DNA of 64,000 nt from Laburnicola sp. R22_1 (lineage: Eukaryota > Ascomycota > Dothideomycetes > Pleosporales > Didymosphaeriaceae). A program made the translations under genes and the position numbers. Of this stretch, positions 1-9,102 are shown one piece after another; the stretch's first letter is position 1; each line of letters begins with the position of its first letter. Below the pieces are notes generated by a model that was not told where the DNA came from, made no database searches, and saw nothing but the letters and a program-made list of their open reading frames with translations. The stretch covers positions 186,001-250,000 of the forward strand of contig JACONQ010000001.1 of the NCBI GenBank assembly GCA_014281115.1. The letters run 5' to 3'.

Positions 1-869
1 GCGCCTCAGGTCCGCAACCTCCAGCCACAACTGGGAGCGCTCGCCTGAGCAAGTCAGCCGGGCGGGGCTGAGCACATCGAGAGCCCCCGTGCACAGCCTT
101 GGGAGGCCGCCCTCGCAACCTATACTCGGCCATCATAATACCTAGCAAGAGATAGGTGTGGCAATCGGATTGTCTCTAAAGCGGCAGGCTCGACGTAAAC
201 AGCATAGCTAAAATATCACGGTTTGCTTAGAAATCATGGTAAGGTGCAGTCTATGTGAGATGGTACTTCGAGTTGCCACCGCTAGCAGGGAGGATGGCCG
301 AACCGCACCGGCCAGGACCTTGCGCGAAGGGGATTGATTTTGTTCTGGTGCGAATGAAGGAGGTTGAAATTGACACCAGATATCGCCACTTCTAACCGAG
401 GCGCAAAGAGATCCAGAGTTGACCAAGATCGGATGGAACTGGAACCGGGCACTCGGAACCGAACTACTAGAACCAAAAAATACTCACTAACGCTAAGCAG
501 ATATAACACGTGCACAAGGCCAAGAAGGCGACCAGGGAACTATTGTACGTCATAGTGATCTTGCAGCCAATGGCGTCGTGAACGTAGACGCGAGTGCTCG
601 ACCCAACGACTGGCTCGCAACAAAATACTATTCGCAATACGAAGACAATCTAAGAGATCGCATTGCAGAGTTAGATGCAACTGCTAGCTTGCAGTCAGAC
701 AGCTCGCCCTTCAAGGATCAACCTAATCGTGGCGCGAAGGATGTCTATTGCAAGAGCGACACATAGTCTCAAATCACGATCCAGAGTATGTGAATGTATG
801 GAAAAGAGCAATTCGAAGCGCTAGTGTATTTCACAATAAGTCTCAATACAAAGTGCTACCAATGCAACC
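1..869. other. Intergenic DNA, no gene supported
   Basis: No reading frame here has a recognisable domain or a convincing length. The only structured element is a copy of a dispersed GC-rich repeat (272-340), listed separately. Confidence 0.5.
272..340 (-). repeat. Copy 1 of a dispersed GC-rich repeat (core GGTCGGCCACCTCCCTGCTAGC-like)
   Basis: Read on the minus strand this segment has GCGCAAGG, then GGCC, then a TCGGCCA-CCTCCCTGCTAGC core and GGTGGC. The same order of blocks recurs near 7341, 10706, 15022 and 55109. No coding potential is visible. It is probably a relic or terminal part of a transposon family. Confidence 0.6.
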
Positions 870-2606
870 TCACCCACCGCCCGCTTCAGCGTCGCTAACC
901 CCCAAAAACCCATCCCACCACTTGCGGAAGTCCCCATCGACCCAATCCCTCAGCACCTTTAAGCTCTTGACCAGCCGATATGCCTGCACCGTATTCGCCG
1001 TGTTTCCCAAGGGAACCGAATGAAAGATCTGAATATTCGATACCGGTTTGCGAATGTCCGAATTCGATGGGTGGGGGGCGTTTGAGGGCATGACCCGGGC
1101 GAAGAAGAGCGACCACGCTTCGGATTGAATGTCGATGAGCGGAAATACAGTCTGTGAGAGGATATCAGAGGGATCCGGGACCATCACGACGGTGGGAGAC
1201 GGGGTCGGTTCCTGCGTCTGTGGCTGCTCCGCTCGCGACATCCTGCCACCTCTCCCACGGCTTTTCCGTCGACCTCGTGTGACCATCTCCGATTCCAGTC
1301 GGCCAGGGCGTGCCTCTGCTGCCGGCTTCTTCACCCCAAGCGGATCAAGCTGCCCCACGAGTGCCTCGAGCCGTGCCACCTGCGCCGCCACCCACACGCC
1401 CAGTTGTACCTTCGCCTCCTCCACGGTCCGACTCTCGGTCTTGGTTTCGATCGATACAGCGATAGGTCGAGCGCGCAGACCCTCGTAGCCGACGTGGTTG
1501 ATGGAATCGGTCGACATGCCGATGAGGGATGATATAATGTCGCGTGCGGGACAGGAGGGCTCGAGGTGAATGGCGTAATCGACGATCTTGCCAGTTGTGA
1601 GGTTGTTCGAATGCGTGGGGCGATATTCCGGTGTGATTCTGGCTGCAGTTCTGGATGGTGTCACTCTGGTTAGCGAAGCTCTTTGAGTGTCCTAAGTCGT
1701 GGACGGGCGGAAGAGTACTTACACGCTTCGGAACCCAACACTCGTCTCATCGTTTCCCAACGCCAGCTCCAGCACCTTGGTGTGCACGCGATTGTTCCAC
1801 TCGGTCTCATGGTCCCGGTTCACCGAACATCGGTGCGACAGCGAAATGATGTCCTGTATGGTCCGCAGCTCCCACAACAGCTCGTCCACTGGCCTTTCGT
1901 CCGACGTGTCGAACTGGTGCTGCTTCACCTTGCCCATGTCCGCCTCTGCCAGCCGTTGTTTGAGTTTCGCAGGCACCACAGGCCCGTCGCCCACGTCCTC
2001 CAGCTTCTCCAAGAGCGCAAGCCCGTTTCCACCGAGCTGCTCCCGTTTCGAAGCGGTCGTGTTCGCCAAGTGTGTGTATATGACTCCATTTCCCACGTTC
2101 CATAAAGAAGTAATCTTCTTGGGGCTGGCCGAGCGGTTGGAAGATTGCGACTGTGTGTGCGATCGTGTAGGCGAGCGGGCCTGGAGGTCGTCGTCGTCTT
2201 CGATGGGCTCGTTGGAAAGGGCCTCTTTGTATGAGAGATTAGGGATAGGGTATGCGCTGCGTGCGAAGCGGTCCGGGCGAGGCGTCGCATCGTCGATATC
2301 GTCGGGCGAATACGCGTCGTCGGGAAATTGGCGTTGATTTTTCGACGGCGAGGGCGTGCGCATGCGCTTCTTGTCAATGCTCTGTTTCGGGCGCGACGTA
2401 TTGCTCTTGCGGGAAGGCATGAACATGTTCTGGTCGTTCGCCGCCATCTCGCCCAGCACAACACGGCGTATCTTCTTTGGCGGGCGCGGGCTCTTGCGAC
2501 TGTCGGGCTGCCGTCGCTTGCAAGTGCGCAAGGGAGAGGGATATGGTCGAGTGCGGGCGCGAGGTTCAAGTTCGCGGATCCAGGCGGCGACTGAGATGGG
2601 ATGCAT
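870..2606 (-). CDS. PD-(D/E)XK nuclease-like fungal protein, two exons
   Basis: CDS is 2606-1723 joined to 1665-870, giving 559 aa. The 57-bp intron (1722-1666) has a GTAAGT donor and joins in phase 2. An open frame extends further upstream, but the ATG at 2606 (MHPISVAAWIRELE) fits the usual start of this family. The first ~200 residues are basic, Ser/Pro-rich and probably disordered. The C-terminal half carries the conserved block: an acidic residue in KIVDYAIHLEP (about residue 324), then RPIAVSIETK (E about 368, K about 370), which is the ExK half of the nuclease signature, then VQLGVWVAAQ. This matches the widespread fungal PD-(D/E)XK nuclease-like domain family from memory; its substrate is unknown. 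A nuclear role is only inferred from the basic N-terminus. Family assignment fairly sure, activity unproven. Confidence 0.75.
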
Positions 2607-2883
2607 TGAGGGTGGGGAGAAGTGGAGAGAGACAGGATGGTTCGACCTCGAGTCGATGTTGTTGTGGTGGTCCGGGCTTCGATTGGCTCGGCGGGGCAAC
2701 CATCGATTGGTGGCAAGCGCCAAACCCCCAGCACCGCCAAATCCCCAGCACCACGCACGCCGCACCTTCGCAACCCAGTAATGCCTCGAACTCCAGAGCC
2801 GCATGCGAAACCTCGAACGAAATATAACAAAGACAACCTATCGAATTGCAGAGCGTGTGGGCAGAAGCCGGGGCGGAAATCTG

Positions 2884-4623
2884 TTAAGAGGGTTTGCAGA
2901 CGCTCTCAAAGGACGACCCCTTAGTGATTCTTCTCAAGATTAGCTGGTTTAGCTTGACTGAGGCCTCTTCCCAGCTGGGATTTCGAGACGCCGCAGTACC
3001 CAGCATTTTGCAATACTTCCAGCCCATAGAGGCCCATTCGTAATGTTTCACCGTCTCGATGCCCCAGTACCCGCTCGCTTTAGTGAGAGGAGCGAGGCAT
3101 TCTTTCTTCAGACCTGCACCAGAATCAGCTAATGATTTATCATCTTAACTTCTCATTTCTAGCGCTTCCTAAAAATTTACCACTTTGTATGCCCTCCCTT
3201 TGCGTCTATCACCGCCTGACAACGTTCATTCATGTCCCCAATATATCTAGTTACATCAGACACGTCTATCGCCATCCACTCTTTTTCTATACATTGCCTT
3301 AGCTCTGCAAGGGTACGCGGGGACCTCTTGGCCACTCTCTGTTTCAGCAGCCGCCACACATTCTCAATCGGGTTCAGGTCAGGAGAATTAGCAGGCCAGC
3401 ACATCTTGTCTATACCACGCATGTCATGGAGCTGCTTGGTAAGCTTGGCAGTGTGCGGAGAAGCACCGTCTTCCATTAGCACAGCGCGTCTGATGCTATT
3501 TTCTGGATGGAGCACCACCCAGTCCATGAAATGGTATACCCAAGGAAGTACCCTTTCTCTATACACTTTCCCCGTTAGCCTTCCCCACGCCTTCTCCATC
3601 ACCACCATCGGTCCCTTCCCAAATGCTGAGATGCTCCCATGGATCGTCCAAGAAGAGTAGGTCCTCAGCTTCGGAACGCAACAAGATGCGTCATACTTCT
3701 CTCCGGGTCGCCGGGTAACATATACCCTCCCAAAGCCTTCCGTGGTAAAGGTACATTCGTCGGTCCAGACGACTCGAGCCCATTGCTCGGGCTTCCAGCT
3801 TAGGTGCTCGGTCGCCCATGCCAGGCGCACCTGCTTTTGCGCTTCAGTGAGCAGAGGCTTTGCGGTGACCACGCGGCGTCCGTACGATTCCCTCTTGAAC
3901 GCTGCCATTAGAGCTTTCCGACCGGCCTGCACGCCTTCCAGCCGTGCAATCTCCTTGTACGTCATCCGACGGTGAGCTGCGTCAAGTGTGGCACGAGCGA
4001 CCAGGCGTTCCCGGACTTTGTCAGTAATAGCAGGCTTCCTCCCCGCTTGCTTCTGAGGGGCTTCGGCTCCCGATGCAAGCACAGACTGGACGGTGGTTCG
4101 AGGAAGTCGCATGGCGGTAGCGATCGCTTCCACGGACCAGCGTGACAGGCTTGATAGTGTGAAAATGCGACAGCGTTGTTGGTGCGTTAGTCTAGTTCCC
4201 GGCCGGCGAGTACGGTCTCGGTTCCGCTCCGATGCACGCAGCGCGCGATGCTGGCGAGGTCTGCGAACTATGTTAGGCATCCTTGTTCTTTCAGACAAGT
4301 GTTGGCACATTTGCAAGATTGCGCATAGCCTTTTATAGCCATAAAGCGAGTGTTCCCTCACTTTCCATAGCGTCTTCTTCTTCGATGACAAGTTCCTTGC
4401 TAATGCTCTTATAATACTCCAGAATAAGCACAGGGTGTGGTTTCTCCGGAAGATGTGCATCCCTCTCTTCATGTTGTCGCTGTTTGGCTTCTGCCAGCCA
4501 CTTCCGCCACAGATGATTTGGAAGGGAATGGCCACGTGGCACTACACAAGCGAACAGCCTGCGGTATCTCTGTGTAGCCGGGCACGTTCGCGATATCGAT
4601 TGATTGGGAGAGTGATACGCCAT
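2884..4623 (-). CDS. Hypothetical two-exon gene with a Tc1 transposon inside its intron
   Basis: Exon 1 is 4623-4362 and exon 2 is 3113-2884, together 163 aa. Exon 1 (starting MAYHSPNQ) is charged and ends at a GTGAGG donor in phase 1. Exon 2 begins after a GTGCAG acceptor preceded by a branch-like GCTGATT, is in the matching phase, and stays open for 75 codons to TAA. The 1,248-bp intron is far longer than the 47-62 bp introns elsewhere here, and most of it is the Tc1 transposase gene on the same strand. I do not recognise the protein; it has no visible signal peptide or membrane segment. The splice model rests on phase agreement and signals only. The alternative is that the two ORFs are unrelated. 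Confidence 0.45.
3177..4310 (-). CDS. Tc1/mariner-type transposase (DD34E), intact
   Basis: About 377 aa from the ATG at 4310; a second candidate start at 4280 gives 367 aa. A TATAAAAGG box lies about 20-30 bp upstream of 4310. The N-terminal third has helix-turn-helix regions (LTHQQRCRIFTLSSLSRWSVE, then RKPAITDKVRERL). The catalytic triad reads WTDECTF, MEDGASPH and SPDLNPIENVW, with 34 residues between the second D and the E, the Tc1 spacing. No internal stop or frameshift is present, so the enzyme could be functional, cutting at TA dinucleotides. Clear terminal repeats were not found, so element ends are unknown but must lie between 3114 and 4361 if the host-intron model is right. Codon use is unlike the RIP island: it shows no RIP damage. 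Confidence 0.92.
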   Translation of the reverse strand: MCQHLSERTRMPNIVRRPRQHRALRASERNRDRTRRPGTRLTHQQRCRIFTLSSLSRWSVEAIATAMRLPRTTVQSVLASGAEAPQKQAGRKPAITDKVRERLVARATLDAAHRRMTYKEIARLEGVQAGRKALMAAFKRESYGRRVVTAKPLLTEAQKQVRLAWATEHLSWKPEQWARVVWTDECTFTTEGFGRVYVTRRPGEKYDASCCVPKLRTYSSWTIHGSISAFGKGPMVVMEKAWGRLTGKVYRERVLPWVYHFMDWVVLHPENSIRRAVLMEDGASPHTAKLTKQLHDMRGIDKMCWPANSPDLNPIENVWRLLKQRVAKRSPRTLAELRQCIEKEWMAIDVSDVTRYIGDMNERCQAVIDAKGGHTKW

Positions 4624-5884
4624 ATCTGCATTGCGAACGGCCTAGAGCGATGTCGATGCCGGATCGGTCGGTCAGCAGTCACCGCTTAATCCGTGCTACG
4701 CTGTTTAAAACCGCATCCAAGACGTTGCGGGCTCGAGGCCGCGATAAGAGACGGGTTGAGGTTTGAACCTGCCCGCTTAGAAACAAATCACGTTAATAGG
4801 TGGAAGAAGTGGTTATACGGCAACGGTCGGTCCGAAAACGGGACGTGGATGCGGAGCTCCACAGCGGAAACGAAAATGGGCCCGTGGATCCTAAAATCAG
4901 GCTCCAATGAAGTTTCCGCGAGAGCGGCGGCACTATGATCGGCTTGGCGCGGGGATGCGTCAGCAGACTTGGCAGCCGCAACGCGTTGTTGCTGTCAACC
5001 GACGCGCCTAGCATCTAAACCGCGACCAGTCTTCGCGACAACCATCGTGTAACTTCACGATGCGGTACAACACATGGCCATGTCCACATTGCAGACTTCC
5101 ATCAAACAAAAACTAGATATTATACCGCCCTCGAGCTCCGCAAAGCACCCTTCGACGCCGCCGCCGCCGCCGACCGTCGAAAAGCGGTTCTCCCAAGCAC
5201 GACCAGTTCTTATGCTGTTCACAGACATCCGGGCTGAAGGCACGTCAAGCGCGACCGGTAGACAGAATCTCAACTTGTAGAAGGAGGGTGTGGTGAGGTC
5301 GAGCGTTGGCTTGAGCAAGACGAGGCGCTATTGGGATATGTCGAGGACAAGATATGCTGGGTGTGTACGACTGGCAGTGGGCGTTGTGGCTTAAGGGCTG
5401 CTCGATATTTTTGGCATAGATAAATGAAGCCTTTGCTCTGGAACGGCGTAGACTATGACGTTAAAGAGTGCCTGCAGTCAAGTTCAACCTGTGGCCGAGA
5501 TTACGATCGCGCGCTCGGAAACTTCGTTAAACTCGCGGCCCTGGGTCCAGTTTCCGACCCCATTGACGCCTACATAGGTAGCGTCGGAGCCGGTGAAGAA
5601 GAAGCGGACAGGCAGCAATATGGAAACAGGGTGATATGCTATACTATTCCTGCCATTTCCGTCGCTTGTGAATCGTGTGCTTAGCGTCCATGATGGAGCA
5701 CTAGATCTCTACAACACACTTACACTGAAGATAGTTGGGGCACATGCAAACAAAGACAGCTAGAGGAGAGATACGGTGGCTGTCAAGTAACACTTGGCTT
5801 GTTGAAGGAAGGCAGTGAGCCCCTGAGGATTGCCACACCGGGCAGATGGAAGCTGCGTCTCGAGACTACGCATTCCTTAGTCCC
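4624..5884. other. Intergenic DNA, no gene supported
   Basis: A 68-codon plus-strand frame (5074-5280) with a run of prolines is the only somewhat gene-like segment. It has no recognisable domain and I do not call it. Confidence 0.4.
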
Positions 5885-6575
5885 CTACGTCTTTGGTTTA
5901 TTCCCAAGTTTGATCGCCTCGAATGGATCGCTACCGAACTCAGACTCAGCTGAATCCGCTTGCAGCACCCTTGAACTGCTGGTTTTGATTTCATCGTCTT
6001 CCATCGCCGGCGCTACGTTACCGCACACTTCCCTTCTGGTTAATACTAAGAAGTAATTGAGGAGCGTCGACTTACATTGCTTGGATACTTTACAGTTGTC
6101 TTTACTTGAACCGGGCTCTGAAGTGTGTTGGTTGATGGTAGTACCAAAGAGCTGGATGGCCCCTCGAAGGCCATCGATAACTGCTTTTCCCTTCGCCTTC
6201 TGAAACGCTTCCCCTCTATTCCTGCAGGCTGTGGCACTACCAAAACCGATAGCCTGGACGGGGTAAGCATCGAATACAAAGACAAGGGACGAGAACAGAC
6301 ATCATGAAAGGTGCCGCCTGTGAGAGTCACCCGTACAATTGCCGAAACTCCCAATGATATCTCTTTTGTGCTGGAGTCTAAATCTACCTGTATTGAGTGT
6401 CAGCAAAACGCTAAGATAATATCCGCAGCAACTTAACACGTACGAATTCAGTTTTAATATCCCGAATCTCACTTGACCAGCCATTAAATCCAAAGAGCTG
6501 GTTGGCCCTATCCACAACCTCCTCAATACCGGTATGAGCCGCTTCACTGCCTTCGGTGTCTGGCGTTACATTCAT
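5885..6575 (-). CDS. Short Rad52-fold (Rad52/Rad22-like) protein, three exons
   Basis: CDS is 6575-6444, 6387-6301 and 6253-5885, 195 aa. Both introns (56 and 47 bp) are phase 0 with GT-AG ends. The joined exons give the Rad52 annealing core in order: DRANQLFGFNGWSSEI (about residues 22-37), SLGVSAIVRVTLTGGTFHD (about 55-73), IGFGSA, then EAFQKAKGKAVIDGLRGAIQLFG (about 87-109). Rad52 proteins anneal single strands and load Rad51. Canonical fungal Rad52 has several hundred residues; this one lacks the conserved N-terminal helix before the ANELFG block and the long Rad51/RPA-binding tail, and ends in a short acidic stretch. The motif equivalent to human LKRALRSFG reads LRGAIQLFG, losing basic residues thought to line the DNA groove. 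It is best read as a short or decaying paralogue. An upstream exon cannot be excluded. Confidence 0.8.
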
Positions 6576-6829
6576 GATTGTTGATACCGGTCAATTGTCA
6601 CTTGGTGCTTCGTGAAGAATATTACTCCAGCGAATATCTTGTGGCGACACCCATCACGCGCGCGGGCATTGCCTTGATGCTGTCAACCAAGGCCAGTCCT
6701 AGTTCACAATAGTCGAGTGAGATTTTGGTTGCATTGGCAGGTGGTTGTTGTTAGCACAACGAATTTGTAGATGTTTTAGGGTCTGTTTTTTGAATTTGTG
6801 GTTGGAAGAGTGAAGTCATCACCGCGCCG

Positions 6830-7100
6830 CGATCCGTGGCGCAGTTAGCGGTTCCGGCCGAACTGCGGGACCACCGGTAAGGGCTGACGCCATGCTAGCT
6901 CGTCGACGCGTGGGATCCACTGCGGGAACCAAGAGACCCTATAAATAGGCACAACGAATAAGTTTGCAGTGGGAGTAAACACAATTCGTCCAGAGCTCAT
7001 GTTAGCTCTGAGCTAGGATATCGCGTGTCTGCGCTCAGTTATATGACCGGTATTACTAAGCGCGTGCTGGTTCAACTCTGGACCAGTTTTTTATTAGGTG
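6830..7100 (+). repeat. Possible LTR-like promoter fragment
   Basis: Compact GC-rich sequence with a strong TATA box (CCTATAAATAGG, about 6938-6949) followed by a non-coding leader and no open frame. This layout resembles the U3/R part of a fungal LTR. No partner LTR or target duplication was found, so the call is tentative. Confidence 0.25.
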
Positions 7101-7340
7101 TTTTATGGCACTTTCAAATCCTTTTTCCAAGTGATTCCAATAAGTACAGGTCGCCATTCGTGCTCCCGCGACAGACCTGCATCGATGGGCGCAAGGGCGT
7201 GATCCCTGAGTCCTTAATCGTAACTTGCATCGTCTTTGATGCTTTCAGTACATCACCACGTTGGTCGTATCTAACATGCTTCCCCCGATCGCTTCAACCG
7301 TACAACCCACTCCGTTACTCTTCCACTGAATTCAAAAACT

Positions 7341-7475
7341 CATCGCCTCCAGGGCAACCCTATGGCCGGAGCGGGTCGGCCAGCCTCCCTGCTAGCTCCC
7401 GCGAGCCTTCACTGGTAGAACGCCATCGTTGCAAGCACATACGAAGGTGAAAGGCTCTGCATATTTGGTGACTTT
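7341..7475 (+). repeat. Copy 2 of the dispersed GC-rich repeat
   Basis: Contains CATCGCCTCC, GGCAACCCTATGGCC, GGGTCGGCCAGCCTCCCTGCTAGC in the same order as the other copies. Shortly after it is a CGTTGCAAGCACATACGAAGG block that in the 15 kb copy lies on the other side of the core, so the two copies are permuted. It abuts the 3' end of the deaminase gene. Confidence 0.6.
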
Positions 7476-7509
7476 CGTCCTTACTAAATATCAAGTCTTC
7501 GTTGGTCAG

Positions 7510-9102
7510 TCATGACCAGGATTCGCTGAGCCGCACACCTGTTTTCTGCACTATGAGTAGATTCAGGCTCATGTCGAATTTATCTGCAGCCTTTGCACAA
7601 AACTCAGCGCAGTTAGCACAGACATAAGGTTGTTCCTTTGCGGGTCGCCAAATAAAGATATCCACGTGGAGCTTCGAAAGAGATGGTGGTTTGCAGCGAT
7701 CTAGTTGTGCTTCCTCCTCCACGTCTCCCATTGCTGTGGTGTGATTCCACAGCATGAAGGCCAAGACCTGCTTCTCTGCATGGCATGCATTGAACGAGCC
7801 AGGTCGTCCCTTTTCGTCCAGGTAGTGCCGCTGCAAATCATGCTCCAATAATTCGGCTAGCTGGAAAACCTTTTCTCTCCAAGTCGGACGGTCAAGCGCA
7901 CCATCACGGGAGCCAAAAGGCCCACTATTGTATCCGCTTACGGCAAACGTATACGGCAATGCTGTGCCCCGGGCCAAACATGCAACTGTCTTCCAGTCGT
8001 TCGACAAGGGTATGTCGAAGGTCTTTCGAAGTATTTCGCTAATAATCTCACTCTGGTCGAAGGCATTTGTTTCGATGAAGCGACGGGCTTGACTCTCTCC
8101 ATGAAGCTTAACGAGCCTTTCCCTCTCTCTCTCTGCGCGCTTCTTCGCTTCTTGGAGCTCACATTGTTCAACTACGTCTCTTAGCGCCGAAATCTCCAGT
8201 TCACGCTTGCGTAGCCGTGTTCTCGTAGCAGGATGATCTGCATAAGCGGGATGTAGCTCCAGCGCTCGGAATTCTTCCTGGTGGCCCAAAGCTTGCCTGG
8301 AAATGTCCAGAAGAGACTCTCCGTCACTAGCCGCGACGTCCGTACTAGCTCCAGCTCTGATCAACCTCCAGGCAATGCGGCCGTACCCGTATTGGATTGC
8401 TCTAATTAAAGCAGTCTCGCCACTGCCATCGTCGGCTTCTAGGGGAGGTTTATGCTTCAGCAACCAGTCAACGACCTCAATATGGCCTTCCTCACACGTG
8501 GCGAGAAGGATAGGCTTATCACCAGGAAAGCCCACTTCACCAATCAGAGCCCGTGGGTTTTCCGATAGGTCCAAGACATCTTGAGCACTTTTAGCGTCAT
8601 TATTAACGCAATGACTGTCGAACAGCAATTTTTCTTGCTGTGGTTCAGGCGATTGGATACTTAAAGTTCCAAATGCCCCGACAAGGTCTTCGTCCCCTTC
8701 ATTCGGTTCCTCAGGTGAGTCGTCCAGCACAAGATATTCTGCGTTCCCACCGACGTGCTCCTCTAGGCTGTCCACTTGAACAACTTCCCACTGAAGATAT
8801 TCGGCATCGTCAATACCCCAACCAATGGTTCTCCAACGGCTTCTCTTGTTATCAATCTCCCACCATAATCCATCCGTAAGTGGGTCGTCTTCAAATGGAA
8901 ATAGCAACCGGTAGTATGAAAGTTCGCGAGGGCGTTGATGGCTCAGAACCGGTACGCAGTGCGCAAGTCTAGAGTTTATTGACCCTGCCTCTGGCATGGT
9001 GTAGCCATGACTGTGAATCTTCTTATTGCAATTGAAGGGGCAACGGACTTCGACGCCATGAGCGTCCCATGCCAACACAAGTGCTGCTTCGAGGTGTGCC
9101 AT
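7510..9102 (-). CDS. Ankyrin-repeat protein with C-terminal nucleic-acid-deaminase-like domain
   Basis: A single-exon 530-aa protein. The N-terminus has a zinc-ribbon-like block (CPFNCNKKIHSHGY, then RLAHC; residues 21-49) common in this fungal family. Ankyrin repeats occupy about 192-265 (PILLATCEEGHIEVVDWLL and ETALIRAIQYGYGRIAWRLI). A charged coiled coil spans about 293-335. The C-terminus carries the deaminase zinc signature: HAE at 441-443 (zinc histidine, catalytic glutamate) and CANC at 495-498. From memory this corresponds to the SsdA-like deaminase domain seen in many fungal ankyrin proteins and related to bacterial polymorphic-toxin deaminases. The substrate in fungi is not known to me. 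All zinc and catalytic residues are present, so it may be active. No secretion signal is seen; the product is probably intracellular. Confidence 0.8.
   Translation of the reverse strand: MAHLEAALVLAWDAHGVEVRCPFNCNKKIHSHGYTMPEAGSINSRLAHCVPVLSHQRPRELSYYRLLFPFEDDPLTDGLWWEIDNKRSRWRTIGWGIDDAEYLQWEVVQVDSLEEHVGGNAEYLVLDDSPEEPNEGDEDLVGAFGTLSIQSPEPQQEKLLFDSHCVNNDAKSAQDVLDLSENPRALIGEVGFPGDKPILLATCEEGHIEVVDWLLKHKPPLEADDGSGETALIRAIQYGYGRIAWRLIRAGASTDVAASDGESLLDISRQALGHQEEFRALELHPAYADHPATRTRLRKRELEISALRDVVEQCELQEAKKRAERERERLVKLHGESQARRFIETNAFDQSEIISEILRKTFDIPLSNDWKTVACLARGTALPYTFAVSGYNSGPFGSRDGALDRPTWREKVFQLAELLEHDLQRHYLDEKGRPGSFNACHAEKQVLAFMLWNHTTAMGDVEEEAQLDRCKPPSLSKLHVDIFIWRPAKEQPYVCANCAEFCAKAADKFDMSLNLLIVQKTGVRLSESWS

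Noticed and set aside
3060..4365. Candidate Tc1 terminal repeats (CGCTCGCTTTA near 3070 and CACTCGCTTTA near 4345)
   Set aside because: Only about 11 bp match and the left one lies within the predicted exon 2 of the host gene; not convincing as element ends.
5074..5280. 68-codon plus-strand frame with a proline run
   Set aside because: No domain, no splice support and no homology recognised; could be chance in GC-rich DNA.
7050..7100. tRNA-like segment with GGTTCAA
   Set aside because: A cloverleaf with acceptor and anticodon stems could not be drawn; the match is limited to a B-box-like word.
7025..7450. 141-codon plus-strand frame
   Set aside because: Runs through a dispersed repeat copy and an LTR-like leader; no protein features.
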